A stretch of DNA of 39,170 bases. It comes from Casp-actino8 sp046091365. Lineage in GTDB: Bacteria > Actinomycetota > Acidimicrobiia > Acidimicrobiales > Ilumatobacteraceae. A program made the position numbers and the translations under genes. Positions 1 to 7,240 of the stretch are shown one piece after another (within the stretch, counting starts at the first letter, position 1; each line of letters starts with the position of its first letter). The stretch is from positions 1-39,170 of the forward strand of contig JBJTBM010000058.1 of the NCBI GenBank assembly GCA_046091365.1, written 5' to 3'. The notes beneath the pieces are model-generated. The model saw nothing but the letters and a program-made list of their open reading frames with translations, had not been told where the DNA came from and ran no database searches.

Positions 1-72
1 GCCGGGTTAGCTCAGTGGTAGAGCAACCGCCTTGTAAGCGGTAGGTCGTGGGTTCAATCCCCACACCCGGCT
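1..72 (+). tRNA. tRNA-Thr (anticodon TGT)
   Basis: A complete cloverleaf can be folded. The acceptor stem pairs GCCGGGT (1-7) with ACCCGGC (65-71). The anticodon stem ACCGC/GCGGT encloses loop CTTGTAA, so the anticodon is TGT, reading ACA threonine codons. The T arm is GTGGG-TTCAATC-CCCAC. The discriminator base is T72 and CCA is not encoded. The gene starts at the first base of the window, so its promoter is not visible. It converges on the uridine kinase gene, which ends 2 bp away. Confidence 0.95.
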
Positions 73-73
73 C

Positions 74-718
74 TCAGCCGATCAACTCGTTCACTCGGGC
101 GAGCAACACCTCGAAGGCCGCATCGTTGTGACCACCCTCGGGAAAGATCACGTCGGCGTATCGCTTGCTCGGTTCGACGAACTGCAAATGACTCGGCCGC
201 ACCGTGGTGAGATACTGGTTGATGATGCTGTCGTGAGTACGGCCGCGTGATGTCACGTCTCGTTGCAGTCGACGAATGAATCTGATGTCGGCGTCGGTGT
301 CGACGAAAACCTTGAGGTCGTAGAGACCGCGCAACTCGGCGTCGTACAGGGCCAGGATGCCCTCGAAGACGATGATCGGGGCGGGGCGCACGACGAACAC
401 CTCGTCGGAACGGTTGTGGTTCGGATAGTCGTACACCGGCACTTCGACCGTCTCACCACGGATCAGGCCCTGCAACTGAGCGTTGGTGAGGTGCCAGTCG
501 AACGCGTCCGGGTGGTCGTAATTGGCCGCGGCTCGTTCCTCGAACGACTGCTCGTCGCGTCGAACGTAATAGGAGTCCTGTTTGATGACAGCCAGATGAT
601 CGGCACCCACCACCTCTTCGAGGCGTTCGGTGAAGGTGGTCTTGCCCGAGCATGTTCCCCCGGCGACCCCGATGACGAAGGGCTTTCTGGCCGTCGACTC
701 ACCGTTTCCCCTGCTCAT
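74..718 (-). CDS. udk: Uridine kinase
   Basis: Phosphorylates uridine (and cytidine) to the monophosphate in cytosolic pyrimidine salvage. The 214-residue length is normal for the family. A P-loop, GGTCSGKTT, lies near residues 20-28 after a short polar N-terminus. The following DSYY and the YDHPDAFDW stretch are the usual substrate-binding segments, and VFEGILALYD is the Walker-B-like strand. The ATG at 718 is preceded by TACCCT with a 6-nt spacer and no Shine-Dalgarno, so the mRNA is probably leaderless and starts at this ATG. Its 3' end abuts tRNA-Thr in convergent orientation. No unusual features. Confidence 0.93.
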   Translation of the reverse strand: MSRGNGESTARKPFVIGVAGGTCSGKTTFTERLEEVVGADHLAVIKQDSYYVRRDEQSFEERAAANYDHPDAFDWHLTNAQLQGLIRGETVEVPVYDYPNHNRSDEVFVVRPAPIIVFEGILALYDAELRGLYDLKVFVDTDADIRFIRRLQRDVTSRGRTHDSIINQYLTTVRPSHLQFVEPSKRYADVIFPEGGHNDAAFEVLLARVNELIG

Positions 719-724
719 GGGGCA

Positions 725-730
725 AGGGTA
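725..730 (-). promoter_or_regulatory. Leaderless-type -10 box of udk
   Basis: On the minus strand TACCCT is followed by 6 nt and then the udk ATG. TAnnnT at this spacing is the actinobacterial -10 for mRNAs that begin at the start codon. No clear -35 is visible. Confidence 0.5.
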
Positions 731-743
731 GCCGTGGGGGTGC

Positions 744-773
744 TTGTAAATGGGTGCTCGAAACGGGCAGGCT
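744..773 (+). promoter_or_regulatory. Candidate promoter of the DUF3263/LytR_C operon
   Basis: TTGTAA (744-749) and CAGGCT (768-773) are separated by 18 bp, and CAGGCT lies 6 nt before the ATG at 780. The -10 departs from TAnnnT at the first base only. This arrangement supports the 780 start over the upstream in-frame ATG at 750, which lies inside the promoter. Confidence 0.4.
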
Positions 774-779
774 TACGAA

Positions 780-1040
780 ATGTCGTTGACCGAACGCGAA
801 CAGGCCATCCTCGATTTCGAGCGCGGGTGGTGGACCGAGGACGGCGTCAAGGACTTGATGCTCCGCGAGCGGTTCAACTGTTCGGCCGACGACTATTACA
901 ACGAACTGAACAGGCTGCTGGATAGCCCGGAGGCGTTGGCGTACGATCCACTCGTCGTTCGTCGCCTGCAAAGGGCGCGCGAGCGACGTCGGCGCATGCG
1001 CCTCGATGGCACATCCGAGACCGGAGGACTTCAGGCATGA
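780..1040 (+). CDS. DUF3263 family protein
   Basis: Small cytosolic protein of 86 residues in the DUF3263 family, whose function is unknown to me. The diagnostic N-terminus is MSLTEREQAILDFERGWW, followed by a helix-turn-helix-like region and a basic Arg-rich C-terminus. Residues LTEREQAIL resemble a sigma/HTH helix, so DNA or RNA binding is possible but unproven. An upstream ATG at 750 would add 10 residues that do not resemble the family and overlap the promoter. The stop overlaps the next start as ATGA (1037-1040), so the two genes are translationally coupled. The same pair occurs in Mycobacterium (Rv0430-Rv0431), also near a groEL. Confidence 0.85.
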   Translation: MSLTEREQAILDFERGWWTEDGVKDLMLRERFNCSADDYYNELNRLLDSPEALAYDPLVVRRLQRARERRRRMRLDGTSETGGLQA

Positions 1041-1648
1041 GCAACGATCAAGCTTCGAGCGAAGGCCGGGGCGGTCGCACCGCCGGCAACGGCGTCAGCG
1101 TTTCCACCACCCTCAGCGTCATCGTCGCCGCCATCGCCGTGCTGCTGGGTTTCCTGATCCTGCGCGATGTCAACCGCGATCGTGGCGATGCGGGCGTCCC
1201 CGACCCGACCGACGAGACCACCACATTGCCGATCGACCCGTCCGGTTCCAGCATTCCGACCGATACCACCACCCTGCCCCGCACCGGGTTCAAGGTGATG
1301 GTGGCGAACGCCTCGGGTGTCACCGGTTCGGCCGGTCAGATGAGCACTGCCCTGCAGGCCCAGCAATTCATCGTCACCCAGCCCACCAACGCCGCTGAGA
1401 CCGTCGGCAAGCAAACCGCCACCAAGGTGTATTACGTCGCCGGTTACGAGAGCGGTGCGGCCGCAGTCGCCCAGGTGTTGGGTGGGGTTCCGATCGAAGC
1501 GGTACCCACTCCGCCGCCGGTCGAGACGGGTGATCTCGGTGAGGCCACCGTGCTCGTGTTGTTGGGCACCGACCTGGCCGGCAAGTTGTTGCCGGGCGCG
1601 TTGCCGACGGCACCGACCGACACCACCACCACACTCGCGCCCGCCTGA
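1037..1648 (+). CDS. Membrane-anchored LytR C-terminal (LytR_C) domain protein
   Basis: 203 residues. A cytosolic N-terminus of about 20 residues is followed by one membrane segment (about 24-42, TLSVIVAAIAVLLGFLIL). Then comes a Thr/Pro-rich linker and a LytR_C domain starting near GFKVMVANASGVTGSA. The protein ends in a Thr-rich tail. The LytR_C fold occurs at the C-terminus of LytR-CpsA-Psr cell-wall glycopolymer ligases; here it stands alone, as in mycobacterial VirR (Rv0431), a cell-envelope protein. A role in envelope integrity is inferred from that resemblance and from the shared gene order. The start is fixed by the ATGA overlap with the DUF3263 gene. Confidence 0.82.
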   Translation: MSNDQASSEGRGGRTAGNGVSVSTTLSVIVAAIAVLLGFLILRDVNRDRGDAGVPDPTDETTTLPIDPSGSSIPTDTTTLPRTGFKVMVANASGVTGSAGQMSTALQAQQFIVTQPTNAAETVGKQTATKVYYVAGYESGAAAVAQVLGGVPIEAVPTPPPVETGDLGEATVLVLLGTDLAGKLLPGALPTAPTDTTTTLAPA

Positions 1649-1660
1649 TCCGGTTCGCAC

Positions 1661-2743
1661 TCAGCCGCCCAGCGCGCGCAACACCTCGACTGTCGCGTGC
1701 TCGATGCACCACAGAGGCTCGCGCATCGCACGTTCGACTCCGAAGAGTGTCCGCAATTCGACGATTGCCCCCGGTTTCGTGAGTTCTCGATCTATGTCAG
1801 CGTCGATTTCGTCGTGGCCGACCACCACCCCAACGGGCTTGTTCGCTCGCGTGGCGGCTTCGATCACGGATCCCACCACCTTGCCGTCGTAACTCGTGTG
1901 GTCGAGACACCCCTCACCCGTGATCACCAGGTCGGCCGCGCGCAAACGGGTGTCGAAGTCGAGTTCGTCGGCAACCAATTCGAATCCGGGAATCAGCGAT
2001 CCACCGAGCGCAACGAGTCCGCCGGCGAGTCCACCAGCGGCACCGGCACCCGCTATGTCGGTGACATCGACGCCCATGTTCTCGCGGTACATCTGCGCCA
2101 CGCGCTCGAGTCGCCCCGCCAGCAGGCGCACCTGACTGGGGCTCGCACCTTTCTGCGGACCGAAGACGGCCGCGGCGTCGAGAAACGCGGTGGTGACGTC
2201 ACAGGCGATCAGGAACTCGACGCCTCGCAAACGGGCCGGTGCGTGAATCGCTCGCACCGCACCCAAGCCTCCGTCGGTCGTTGCCGATCCCCCGAGACAA
2301 ACGATGATGCGTTCGGAGCCGAGGTCGAGAGCGTGATCGATCAACTCACCCACTCCGGTGGTCGATGCGGCGACGGCATCGTTGCGATGGGGCCCACCGA
2401 TCAAGGAGAGTCCGGCGGCGCGGGCCATTTCGATGATCGCCGTACCGTTCTGGAACCGCCAACCAGCCGTCACCGGATCACCCAGGGGGCCGGTGACGGT
2501 GTTCTGACGATTCGCGCCTCCCAGTGCGTCGAGCGTTCCCTCGCCACCGTCGGCGAGTGCGATCTCGTCGCACTCGTGACCTAGTTCCCAACATGCGTGT
2601 CCGATGGCGCGGGCCACGTCGACCGCCGACGCGGTGCCCTTGAACTTGTCGACCGCGGCCAGAACACGCACTCCGTCAGTCTGTCGCACGCTCTCGAGAC
2701 TCGGTTGGGATATTCCCGACTCACTGGGTAGGGTTTCGGTCAT
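1661..2743 (-). CDS. Glycerate kinase (GLYCTK1/GarK type)
   Basis: Predicted to phosphorylate D-glycerate, feeding it into glycolysis or serine metabolism. Family motifs appear in order: DKFKGTASA near the N-terminus, ADGGEGTLDAL, GGSATTDGGLGA, GPQKGAS, GAGAAGGLAGG and TGEGCLDHTS. From the ATG at 2743 the protein has 360 residues, with about 23 extra before the usual first strand. A GTG at 2671 (VRVLAAVDKF…) would give the compact 337-residue form, and an ATG at 2761 is also possible. The 2743 ATG overlaps the divergent cysO ATG within one CATG. It converges on the LytR_C gene with a 12-bp gap. The family is certain; the start is not. Confidence 0.88.
   Translation of the reverse strand: MTETLPSESGISQPSLESVRQTDGVRVLAAVDKFKGTASAVDVARAIGHACWELGHECDEIALADGGEGTLDALGGANRQNTVTGPLGDPVTAGWRFQNGTAIIEMARAAGLSLIGGPHRNDAVAASTTGVGELIDHALDLGSERIIVCLGGSATTDGGLGAVRAIHAPARLRGVEFLIACDVTTAFLDAAAVFGPQKGASPSQVRLLAGRLERVAQMYRENMGVDVTDIAGAGAAGGLAGGLVALGGSLIPGFELVADELDFDTRLRAADLVITGEGCLDHTSYDGKVVGSVIEAATRANKPVGVVVGHDEIDADIDRELTKPGAIVELRTLFGVERAMREPLWCIEHATVEVLRALGG
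2705..2734 (+). promoter_or_regulatory. Promoter of the CysO-like gene
   Basis: TTGGGA (2705-2710), an 18-bp spacer, then TAGGGT (2729-2734), 7 nt before the ATG at 2742. The whole element lies inside the 5' part of the glycerate kinase gene and implies a leaderless transcript. Confidence 0.5.
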
Positions 2744-3017
2744 GGCCGTCACCGTGCGCATCCCCACCACACTTCGCCCCCTGTCCGGCGGCAACTCGAC
2801 GGTGTCCGTCGAGGGTGCCACCCTGCGCGAGGTGTTGGCGAACCTCGATGCGGCTCATCCCGGCTTCAGGGACCGGTTGCTCGACGATCAGGGTGCACTC
2901 CGTCGTTTCGTGAACCTGTTCGTGTCCGACGACGACGTGCGTTATCTGCAGGGGCTCGACACGCCGGTGCCCGCGGGTGAGACCGTGAGCATCATCCCGG
3001 CGGTCGCTGGCGGCTGA
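2742..3017 (+). CDS. cysO: CysO-like sulfur carrier protein (ThiS/MoaD fold)
   Basis: 91-residue ubiquitin-like sulfur carrier ending in the required Gly-Gly (IPAVAGG). The segments VTVRIPTTLRP near the start, RFVNLFVSDDDVRY in the middle and SIIPAVAGG at the end match mycobacterial CysO more closely than MoaD. CysO is activated as a C-terminal thiocarboxylate and donates sulfide to O-phosphoserine in cysteine synthesis. Its usual partners cysM and mec are not here, so a role in molybdopterin or thiamine sulfur transfer is not excluded. A TAGGGT box 7 nt upstream indicates a leaderless mRNA. The start codon shares CATG with the divergent glycerate kinase start. Confidence 0.85.
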   Translation: MAVTVRIPTTLRPLSGGNSTVSVEGATLREVLANLDAAHPGFRDRLLDDQGALRRFVNLFVSDDDVRYLQGLDTPVPAGETVSIIPAVAGG

Positions 3018-3047
3018 GGAAACGCTCTCCCAACAAAGCGAGGGGGG

Positions 3048-4499
3048 TTAGGCGGGGAGAAGTTCGAGGAACTCGCGTCGACGCCTCGGGCCCATCGGGA
3101 TCTCCGGCGGACGGTTCTCGCGGTCCTGCCAGATGGCGAACACTCGGTTCATCACCTCGGGATCCTTCATCATGGCGTCCGGTGTCGAGAGCAGGTTCAT
3201 GTTCCGCATGAACGCCCGCAGCACCACTTGATCCGATCGCAGGGCCGGCAACAGTCCCTCACGCAACACCGAGCGCATGAAGGTCTTGGGGTCCGAGGAA
3301 TCGGAGTCGGGATCCTCACCACTCAACATGCGTGCGGCCACGCGACGAGCCTCGGCGTCCTGTTCGACACCCGCGCGGTACCAGGGCATGATCTCGCTCG
3401 CGATGGCGGCGTCGTACTGCACGGCAAGCGTCTCGAGATCGTCGGCGTGACGGTCGATCGCGAGGCTCATGAGATGAGCACCCCAATATCCCGTCGAGCA
3501 TCCGCGCCCGTACAGCGGATTCGTGCACACCACTGCATCGCCCACGGGCAGCATGCCCAACACCAAAGGTCGCCCGTCGACCACGTATTCACGGTGACGG
3601 TTGAGCAGACCGGCCATCACGTACACCTCGGGCACCAACGGTTCGGCGCGACCATCCAGATAGGGCGCGGTGGCCACCAGTTGTCGGGCGGCCTCGTCGA
3701 ACACCGCCGGGTCGGCCAAGCGGGTGCGCAGTTCGGAGTCGTCGGTGGGCGTGGCCAGCGTGATGGAGAACGTGTCGTTGTCACCGACGAAGACGCCGTA
3801 CTTGATGTACCCCAGATCGCCCCCGATGGGTCCGAGGCGCGGAGGATAGGTGTGACCCGGCTTCAATCGATAGAAGCGTGAGGCGTAGATGATTCCGGTG
3901 TCCTCGCTGAACTCCGGAACCGGTCCGACACCGATGTCGGCCAACCAATCCGGCAACGTGGAACGACGACCTCCGGCGACCACCGTGAGGTCGGCCGTGA
4001 GTTCGCTGCCGTCCTCCAGACGCACGCCGGTGACGAGGGGCAACCCGCTCGGGTGCGGGGCGTGCAACAGTCCGCTCACCCCGACACCGGTGCGGAACGC
4101 GACGCGGCCCTCGTCGAGGACCACGCGCCGCAACACCCACTCGAACGTGGTCCGCCGACAGGTGAGCATGGTGAGTTCGTCGTCGTCGGGCTGGGGAGCG
4201 AAATCGGCCATGGTGGGCGGGAGATCCTGGCCGAAGGGCATCTCGGTCGCTCCGGCGTCGAGCAACATCTGCAACACGTCCGGTTCGTTCTGGCGCAGCA
4301 GGCCGACCAGTCGGGCCAAGAAGGCGTGGCTGTGGCGCACCTGGGGCGCGCCCCGACGATCCCAGAAAAAGGCCTGATCGGCGCTGTCGGGCATAGGAGT
4401 GTCGTCCCGCTCGAGGACGGTCACCTGGTGTCCCCGCCGCCCCAACTTCAGGGCTGTGGACAACCCCGATACGCCTCCGCCGACGACCAACACCTGCAT
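3048..4499 (-). CDS. FAD-dependent oxidoreductase (PHBH-fold monooxygenase-like)
   Basis: 483-residue flavoprotein. The N-terminal Rossmann motif is VLVVGGGVSGLSTALKLGRRG, with an acidic strand end at VLERD. A later VVAGGRRSTLPDWL replaces the usual DG motif. The second FAD-contacting segment is PVGDAVVCTNPLYGRGCSTG near residue 315, the GD motif of class A flavin monooxygenases. The substrate cannot be predicted, and the Cys-rich GD region is slightly unusual. The ATG at 4499 has TACGCT 6 nt upstream and no Shine-Dalgarno, so it is probably leaderless. It is transcribed away from groEL. Confidence 0.82.
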   Translation of the reverse strand: MQVLVVGGGVSGLSTALKLGRRGHQVTVLERDDTPMPDSADQAFFWDRRGAPQVRHSHAFLARLVGLLRQNEPDVLQMLLDAGATEMPFGQDLPPTMADFAPQPDDDELTMLTCRRTTFEWVLRRVVLDEGRVAFRTGVGVSGLLHAPHPSGLPLVTGVRLEDGSELTADLTVVAGGRRSTLPDWLADIGVGPVPEFSEDTGIIYASRFYRLKPGHTYPPRLGPIGGDLGYIKYGVFVGDNDTFSITLATPTDDSELRTRLADPAVFDEAARQLVATAPYLDGRAEPLVPEVYVMAGLLNRHREYVVDGRPLVLGMLPVGDAVVCTNPLYGRGCSTGYWGAHLMSLAIDRHADDLETLAVQYDAAIASEIMPWYRAGVEQDAEARRVAARMLSGEDPDSDSSDPKTFMRSVLREGLLPALRSDQVVLRAFMRNMNLLSTPDAMMKDPEVMNRVFAIWQDRENRPPEIPMGPRRRREFLELLPA

Positions 4500-4505
4500 G
4501 TCCCG

Positions 4506-4511
4506 AGCGTA
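4506..4511 (-). promoter_or_regulatory. Leaderless-type -10 box of the flavoprotein gene
   Basis: TACGCT on the minus strand, 6 nt before the ATG at 4499. No convincing -35 is seen. Confidence 0.45.
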
Positions 4512-4554
4512 CGGCGAGTGCGGGGTGTCATGCCTAGTCAGTCGGGGGTGCCGG

Positions 4555-4584
4555 TTGTCGCTTTAGCACTCCCACCTCTAGAGT
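4555..4584 (+). promoter_or_regulatory. groEL promoter
   Basis: TTGTCG (4555-4560) and TAGAGT (4579-4584) with an 18-bp spacer, about 90 bp upstream of groEL. The CIRCE inverted repeat covers the spacer and the -10 box, as expected for HrcA repression. Confidence 0.65.
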
Positions 4585-4589
4585 GCCAG
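4563..4589 (+). promoter_or_regulatory. CIRCE operator (HrcA binding site)
   Basis: TTAGCACTC (4563-4571), 9 nt, then GAGTGCCAG (4581-4589). The left arm is a perfect CIRCE half-site; the right arm matches GAGTGCTAA at seven of nine positions. Together with its place over the groEL promoter this is a confident HrcA site for heat-shock control. Confidence 0.92.
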
Positions 4590-4675
4590 CGGTCGTTCGG
4601 ACCGAGTGCGAACCCGGCCGACACCCGCCACCCCCGGCGGTTCAGACAGCAGACAACCCTCAAGGAGTCACTCAC

Positions 4676-6295
4676 ATGGCCAAGATGATTGCATTCGATG
4701 AGCAGGCCCGCCGCGGTCTGGAAGCGGGCATGAACAAGCTCGCCGACGCCGTGCGCGTCACGCTCGGACCCAAGGGTCGCAACGTCGTCCTCGAGAAGAA
4801 GTGGGGCGCCCCCACCATCACCAACGACGGCGTCTCGATTGCCAAGGAGATCGATCTCGAGGATCCGTACGAGAAGATCGGCGCCGAGCTGGTGAAGGAA
4901 GTCGCCAAGAAGACCGACGATGTCGCCGGTGACGGCACCACCACGGCCACCGTGCTCGCGTGGGCCATGGTGCGCGAAGGACTGCGCAACGTGGCCGCCG
5001 GCGCCAACCCGATGAGCCTGAAGAAGGGCATCGAGGCCGCCGTGGCCGCTGCCGTGGCGTCCATCAAGGCGATCGCCAAGGAAGTCGACAACAAGGAGCA
5101 GATCGCCCAGGTGGCGTCCATCTCGGCCGCCGACACCGAGATCGGCACCATGATCTCCGATGCCATCGACAAGGTGGGCAAGGACGGCGTCATCACCGTC
5201 GAGGAGAGCCAGACCTTCGGCATGGAGATGGACCTCGTCGAGGGCATGCGCTTCGACAAGGGCTACATCTCGCCCTACTTCGTGACCGACCCCGAGCGGA
5301 TGGAGGCCGTCCTCGACGATCCGTACATCATGCTCGTGTCGTCCATGATCTCGACCTTGCGGGACTTTTTGCCCGTGCTCGAAAAGGTGATGCAGAGCGG
5401 TCGTCGGCTCGACATCATCGCCGAGGACGTCGACGGCGAGGCGCTGGCCACGCTGGTGGTCAACAAGATCCGCGGGACGTTCAAGTCGGTGGCCGTCAAG
5501 GCTCCGGGCTTCGGAGAGCGCCGCAAGGCCATGTTGCAGGACCTCGCCATCCTCACCGGCGGCCAGGTCATCAGCGAGGAGGTCGGTCTCAAGCTCGAGA
5601 ACGCCACCCTCGACCTGCTCGGTCGCGCCAAGAAGATCATCATCACCAAGGACGAGACCACCGTGGTCGAGGGCTCGGGCGATGACGACGACATCAAGGG
5701 TCGCATCAACCAGATCAAGGCCGAAATCGACAACACCGACAGCGACTACGACCGCGAGAAGCTCCAGGAGCGTCTGGCCAAGTTGTCGGGCGGTGTCGCG
5801 GTTCTCAAGGTCGGCGCCGCCACCGAGGTGGAGCTGAAGGAGAAGAAGCACCGCATCGAGGACGCTGTCAGCACCACCAAGGCCGCCATCGAGGAAGGTG
5901 TCGTTCCCGGAGGCGGAGTCGCGTTGCTGCGCGCTCAGGCCGACGTGTTGAAGGCCAGCGAGTCGTTGAGTGGCGACGAGGCCACCGGTGCACGCATGGT
6001 CGCCAAGGCGCTCGAGGCCCCCTTGAAGCAGATCGCCGAGAACGCCGGCATGGAAGGCGGCGTCGTGGTCGAAAAGGTGCGCAACCTGAAGGGCTCCGAG
6101 GGCCTGAACGCCGCGACCGGTGAGTACGTCGACATGGTGAAGCTCGGTGTCATCGACGCCGCCAAGGTCACCCGTTCGGCGCTGCAGAACGCGGCGTCGA
6201 TCGCGGCGCTGTTCCTCACCACCGAGGCCGTCGTCGCCGACAAGCCCGAGAAGGACGCCCCGGCGATGCCCGGCGGCGGAATGGAAGACTTCTGA
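4676..6295 (+). CDS. groEL: Chaperonin GroEL (60 kDa)
   Basis: 539-residue ATP-dependent cytosolic folding chaperone that forms the double heptameric ring. It begins MAKMIAFDEQARRGLEAG and contains LGPKGRNVVL, the DGTTTATVLA nucleotide-binding loop, and the conserved GGGVALLRA segment. It ends in a short PGGGMEDF tail rather than the His-rich tail of actinobacterial GroEL1. The ATG at 4676 is preceded by AAGGAG with normal spacing, one of the few good Shine-Dalgarno sites in the window. No groES lies next to it, so this is a solitary groEL. CIRCE upstream indicates HrcA regulation, and a strong hairpin follows the stop. Confidence 0.98.
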   Translation: MAKMIAFDEQARRGLEAGMNKLADAVRVTLGPKGRNVVLEKKWGAPTITNDGVSIAKEIDLEDPYEKIGAELVKEVAKKTDDVAGDGTTTATVLAWAMVREGLRNVAAGANPMSLKKGIEAAVAAAVASIKAIAKEVDNKEQIAQVASISAADTEIGTMISDAIDKVGKDGVITVEESQTFGMEMDLVEGMRFDKGYISPYFVTDPERMEAVLDDPYIMLVSSMISTLRDFLPVLEKVMQSGRRLDIIAEDVDGEALATLVVNKIRGTFKSVAVKAPGFGERRKAMLQDLAILTGGQVISEEVGLKLENATLDLLGRAKKIIITKDETTVVEGSGDDDDIKGRINQIKAEIDNTDSDYDREKLQERLAKLSGGVAVLKVGAATEVELKEKKHRIEDAVSTTKAAIEEGVVPGGGVALLRAQADVLKASESLSGDEATGARMVAKALEAPLKQIAENAGMEGGVVVEKVRNLKGSEGLNAATGEYVDMVKLGVIDAAKVTRSALQNAASIAALFLTTEAVVADKPEKDAPAMPGGGMEDF

Positions 6296-6333
6296 TCGTT
6301 TGATCGAAGTTCCGTCGACATGAACACGAACGA

Positions 6334-6357
6334 GGGCCCCGGGGAAACCCGGGGCCC
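6334..6357 (+). terminator. Strong GC hairpin after groEL
   Basis: A perfect 10-bp all-GC stem (GGGCCCCGGG pairing with CCCGGGGCCC) closes a GAAA tetraloop. No U-tract follows, as is common for actinobacterial terminators. It ends 4 bp before the ATP-grasp ATG at 6362. Confidence 0.7.
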
Positions 6358-6361
6358 CGTC

Positions 6362-7237
6362 ATGTCCGAGGTGCGACGTGTCGCGTTGGTGTCGTGCGAC
6401 GAAGCCCGCGACATCGATTACGACATGGAGGAGGTGCGGCGAGCGCTGCTGGCCATCGGGGTCGACGCGACCGTGGTGTCGTGGGACGATCCCACGGCCG
6501 ACTGGTCGTCGTTCGACCGGGCCGTTCTGCGCAGCACGTGGGACTACCACCGGCGCGTCGACGAGTTCCTGTCGTGGGCCCGGCGTGTGGCCGCGCTCAC
6601 GACGCTGTCGAATGGAATCGCCATCGTCGAGTGGAACACCGACAAGCACTACCTCGCCGAGATCGCCCGGGCCGGCTTCGCGGTGGTGCCCACCATTTTT
6701 GTCGAGGTCGGTGACGATGCACGATCGGCGGTCGAGCACCTGTTGGCAACGGGCGACGTGGTGGTCAAGCCGTGTGTCAGCGCGGGCAGCAACGACACCG
6801 AGCGGCACGGGCGGGTCGACGATGCGATGCGTCAGATCCAGTCATTGTTGGCCGGTGGCCGTTCCGTGATGTTGCAGCCCTACATGGCGCGGGTCGACGT
6901 CGACGATGAGACCGGTCTCGTGTACTTGAACGGTGAATACAGTCACGCGTTCGCCAAGGGTCCACTACTCGCCACGGCGAAGAACATGGAGGGCGGTCTC
7001 TACGCCGAGGAGCGCATCGAGGCCCGGGTCGCCACCGATGAACAACGCGCGCTCGGCGATGCCTTGGTGGCGTGGGTGACACGTCGGTTCGGAACTCCGC
7101 TCTACGCGCGAGTCGACCTGCTACCCACCGACGACGGACCGGTACTCGTCGAGCTCGAGATGACCGAGCCTTCCGTGTACGTGGCGCTCGGACCCGGCGC
7201 GGCCGATCGATTCGCTCGCGCGATCACGTCGGTCTGA
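6362..7237 (+). CDS. ATP-grasp domain protein
   Basis: About 291 residues resembling the RimK/glutathione-synthetase branch of ATP-grasp enzymes, which join a carboxylate to an amine or thiol using ATP. The N-terminus has a Rossmann-like pre-ATP-grasp segment (VRRVALVSCDEARDIDYD). This is followed by VVKPCVSAGSNDTERHG, the ATP-binding lysine strand and glycine-rich loop, and the metal-binding VLVELEMTEPSVY near the end. The substrate is unknown. The start is uncertain: ATG 6362 lies directly after the groEL hairpin, ATG 6320 would put the hairpin inside the coding region, and GTG 6371 is possible. None has a clear ribosome binding site. It converges on the next gene with a 3-bp gap. Confidence 0.78.
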   Translation: MSEVRRVALVSCDEARDIDYDMEEVRRALLAIGVDATVVSWDDPTADWSSFDRAVLRSTWDYHRRVDEFLSWARRVAALTTLSNGIAIVEWNTDKHYLAEIARAGFAVVPTIFVEVGDDARSAVEHLLATGDVVVKPCVSAGSNDTERHGRVDDAMRQIQSLLAGGRSVMLQPYMARVDVDDETGLVYLNGEYSHAFAKGPLLATAKNMEGGLYAEERIEARVATDEQRALGDALVAWVTRRFGTPLYARVDLLPTDDGPVLVELEMTEPSVYVALGPGAADRFARAITSV

Positions 7238-7240
7238 TGT

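Noticed and set aside
750..779. ATG 750 as start of the DUF3263 gene
   Set aside because: It falls inside the TTGTAA/CAGGCT promoter and the extra residues do not match the family.
2742..3017. MoaD (molybdopterin synthase small subunit)
   Set aside because: Same fold and GG end, but the sequence matches CysO (RFVNLFVSDDDVRY, IPAVAGG) more closely.
3018..3047. Terminator after the CysO-like gene
   Set aside because: G-rich and C-rich stretches are present but do not form a stable stem.
4538..6808. Long minus-strand open frame (756 codons) opposite groEL
   Set aside because: Shadow of groEL codon bias: His/Asp/Val-rich translation with no domain, no promoter or ribosome binding site, and groEL itself is certain.
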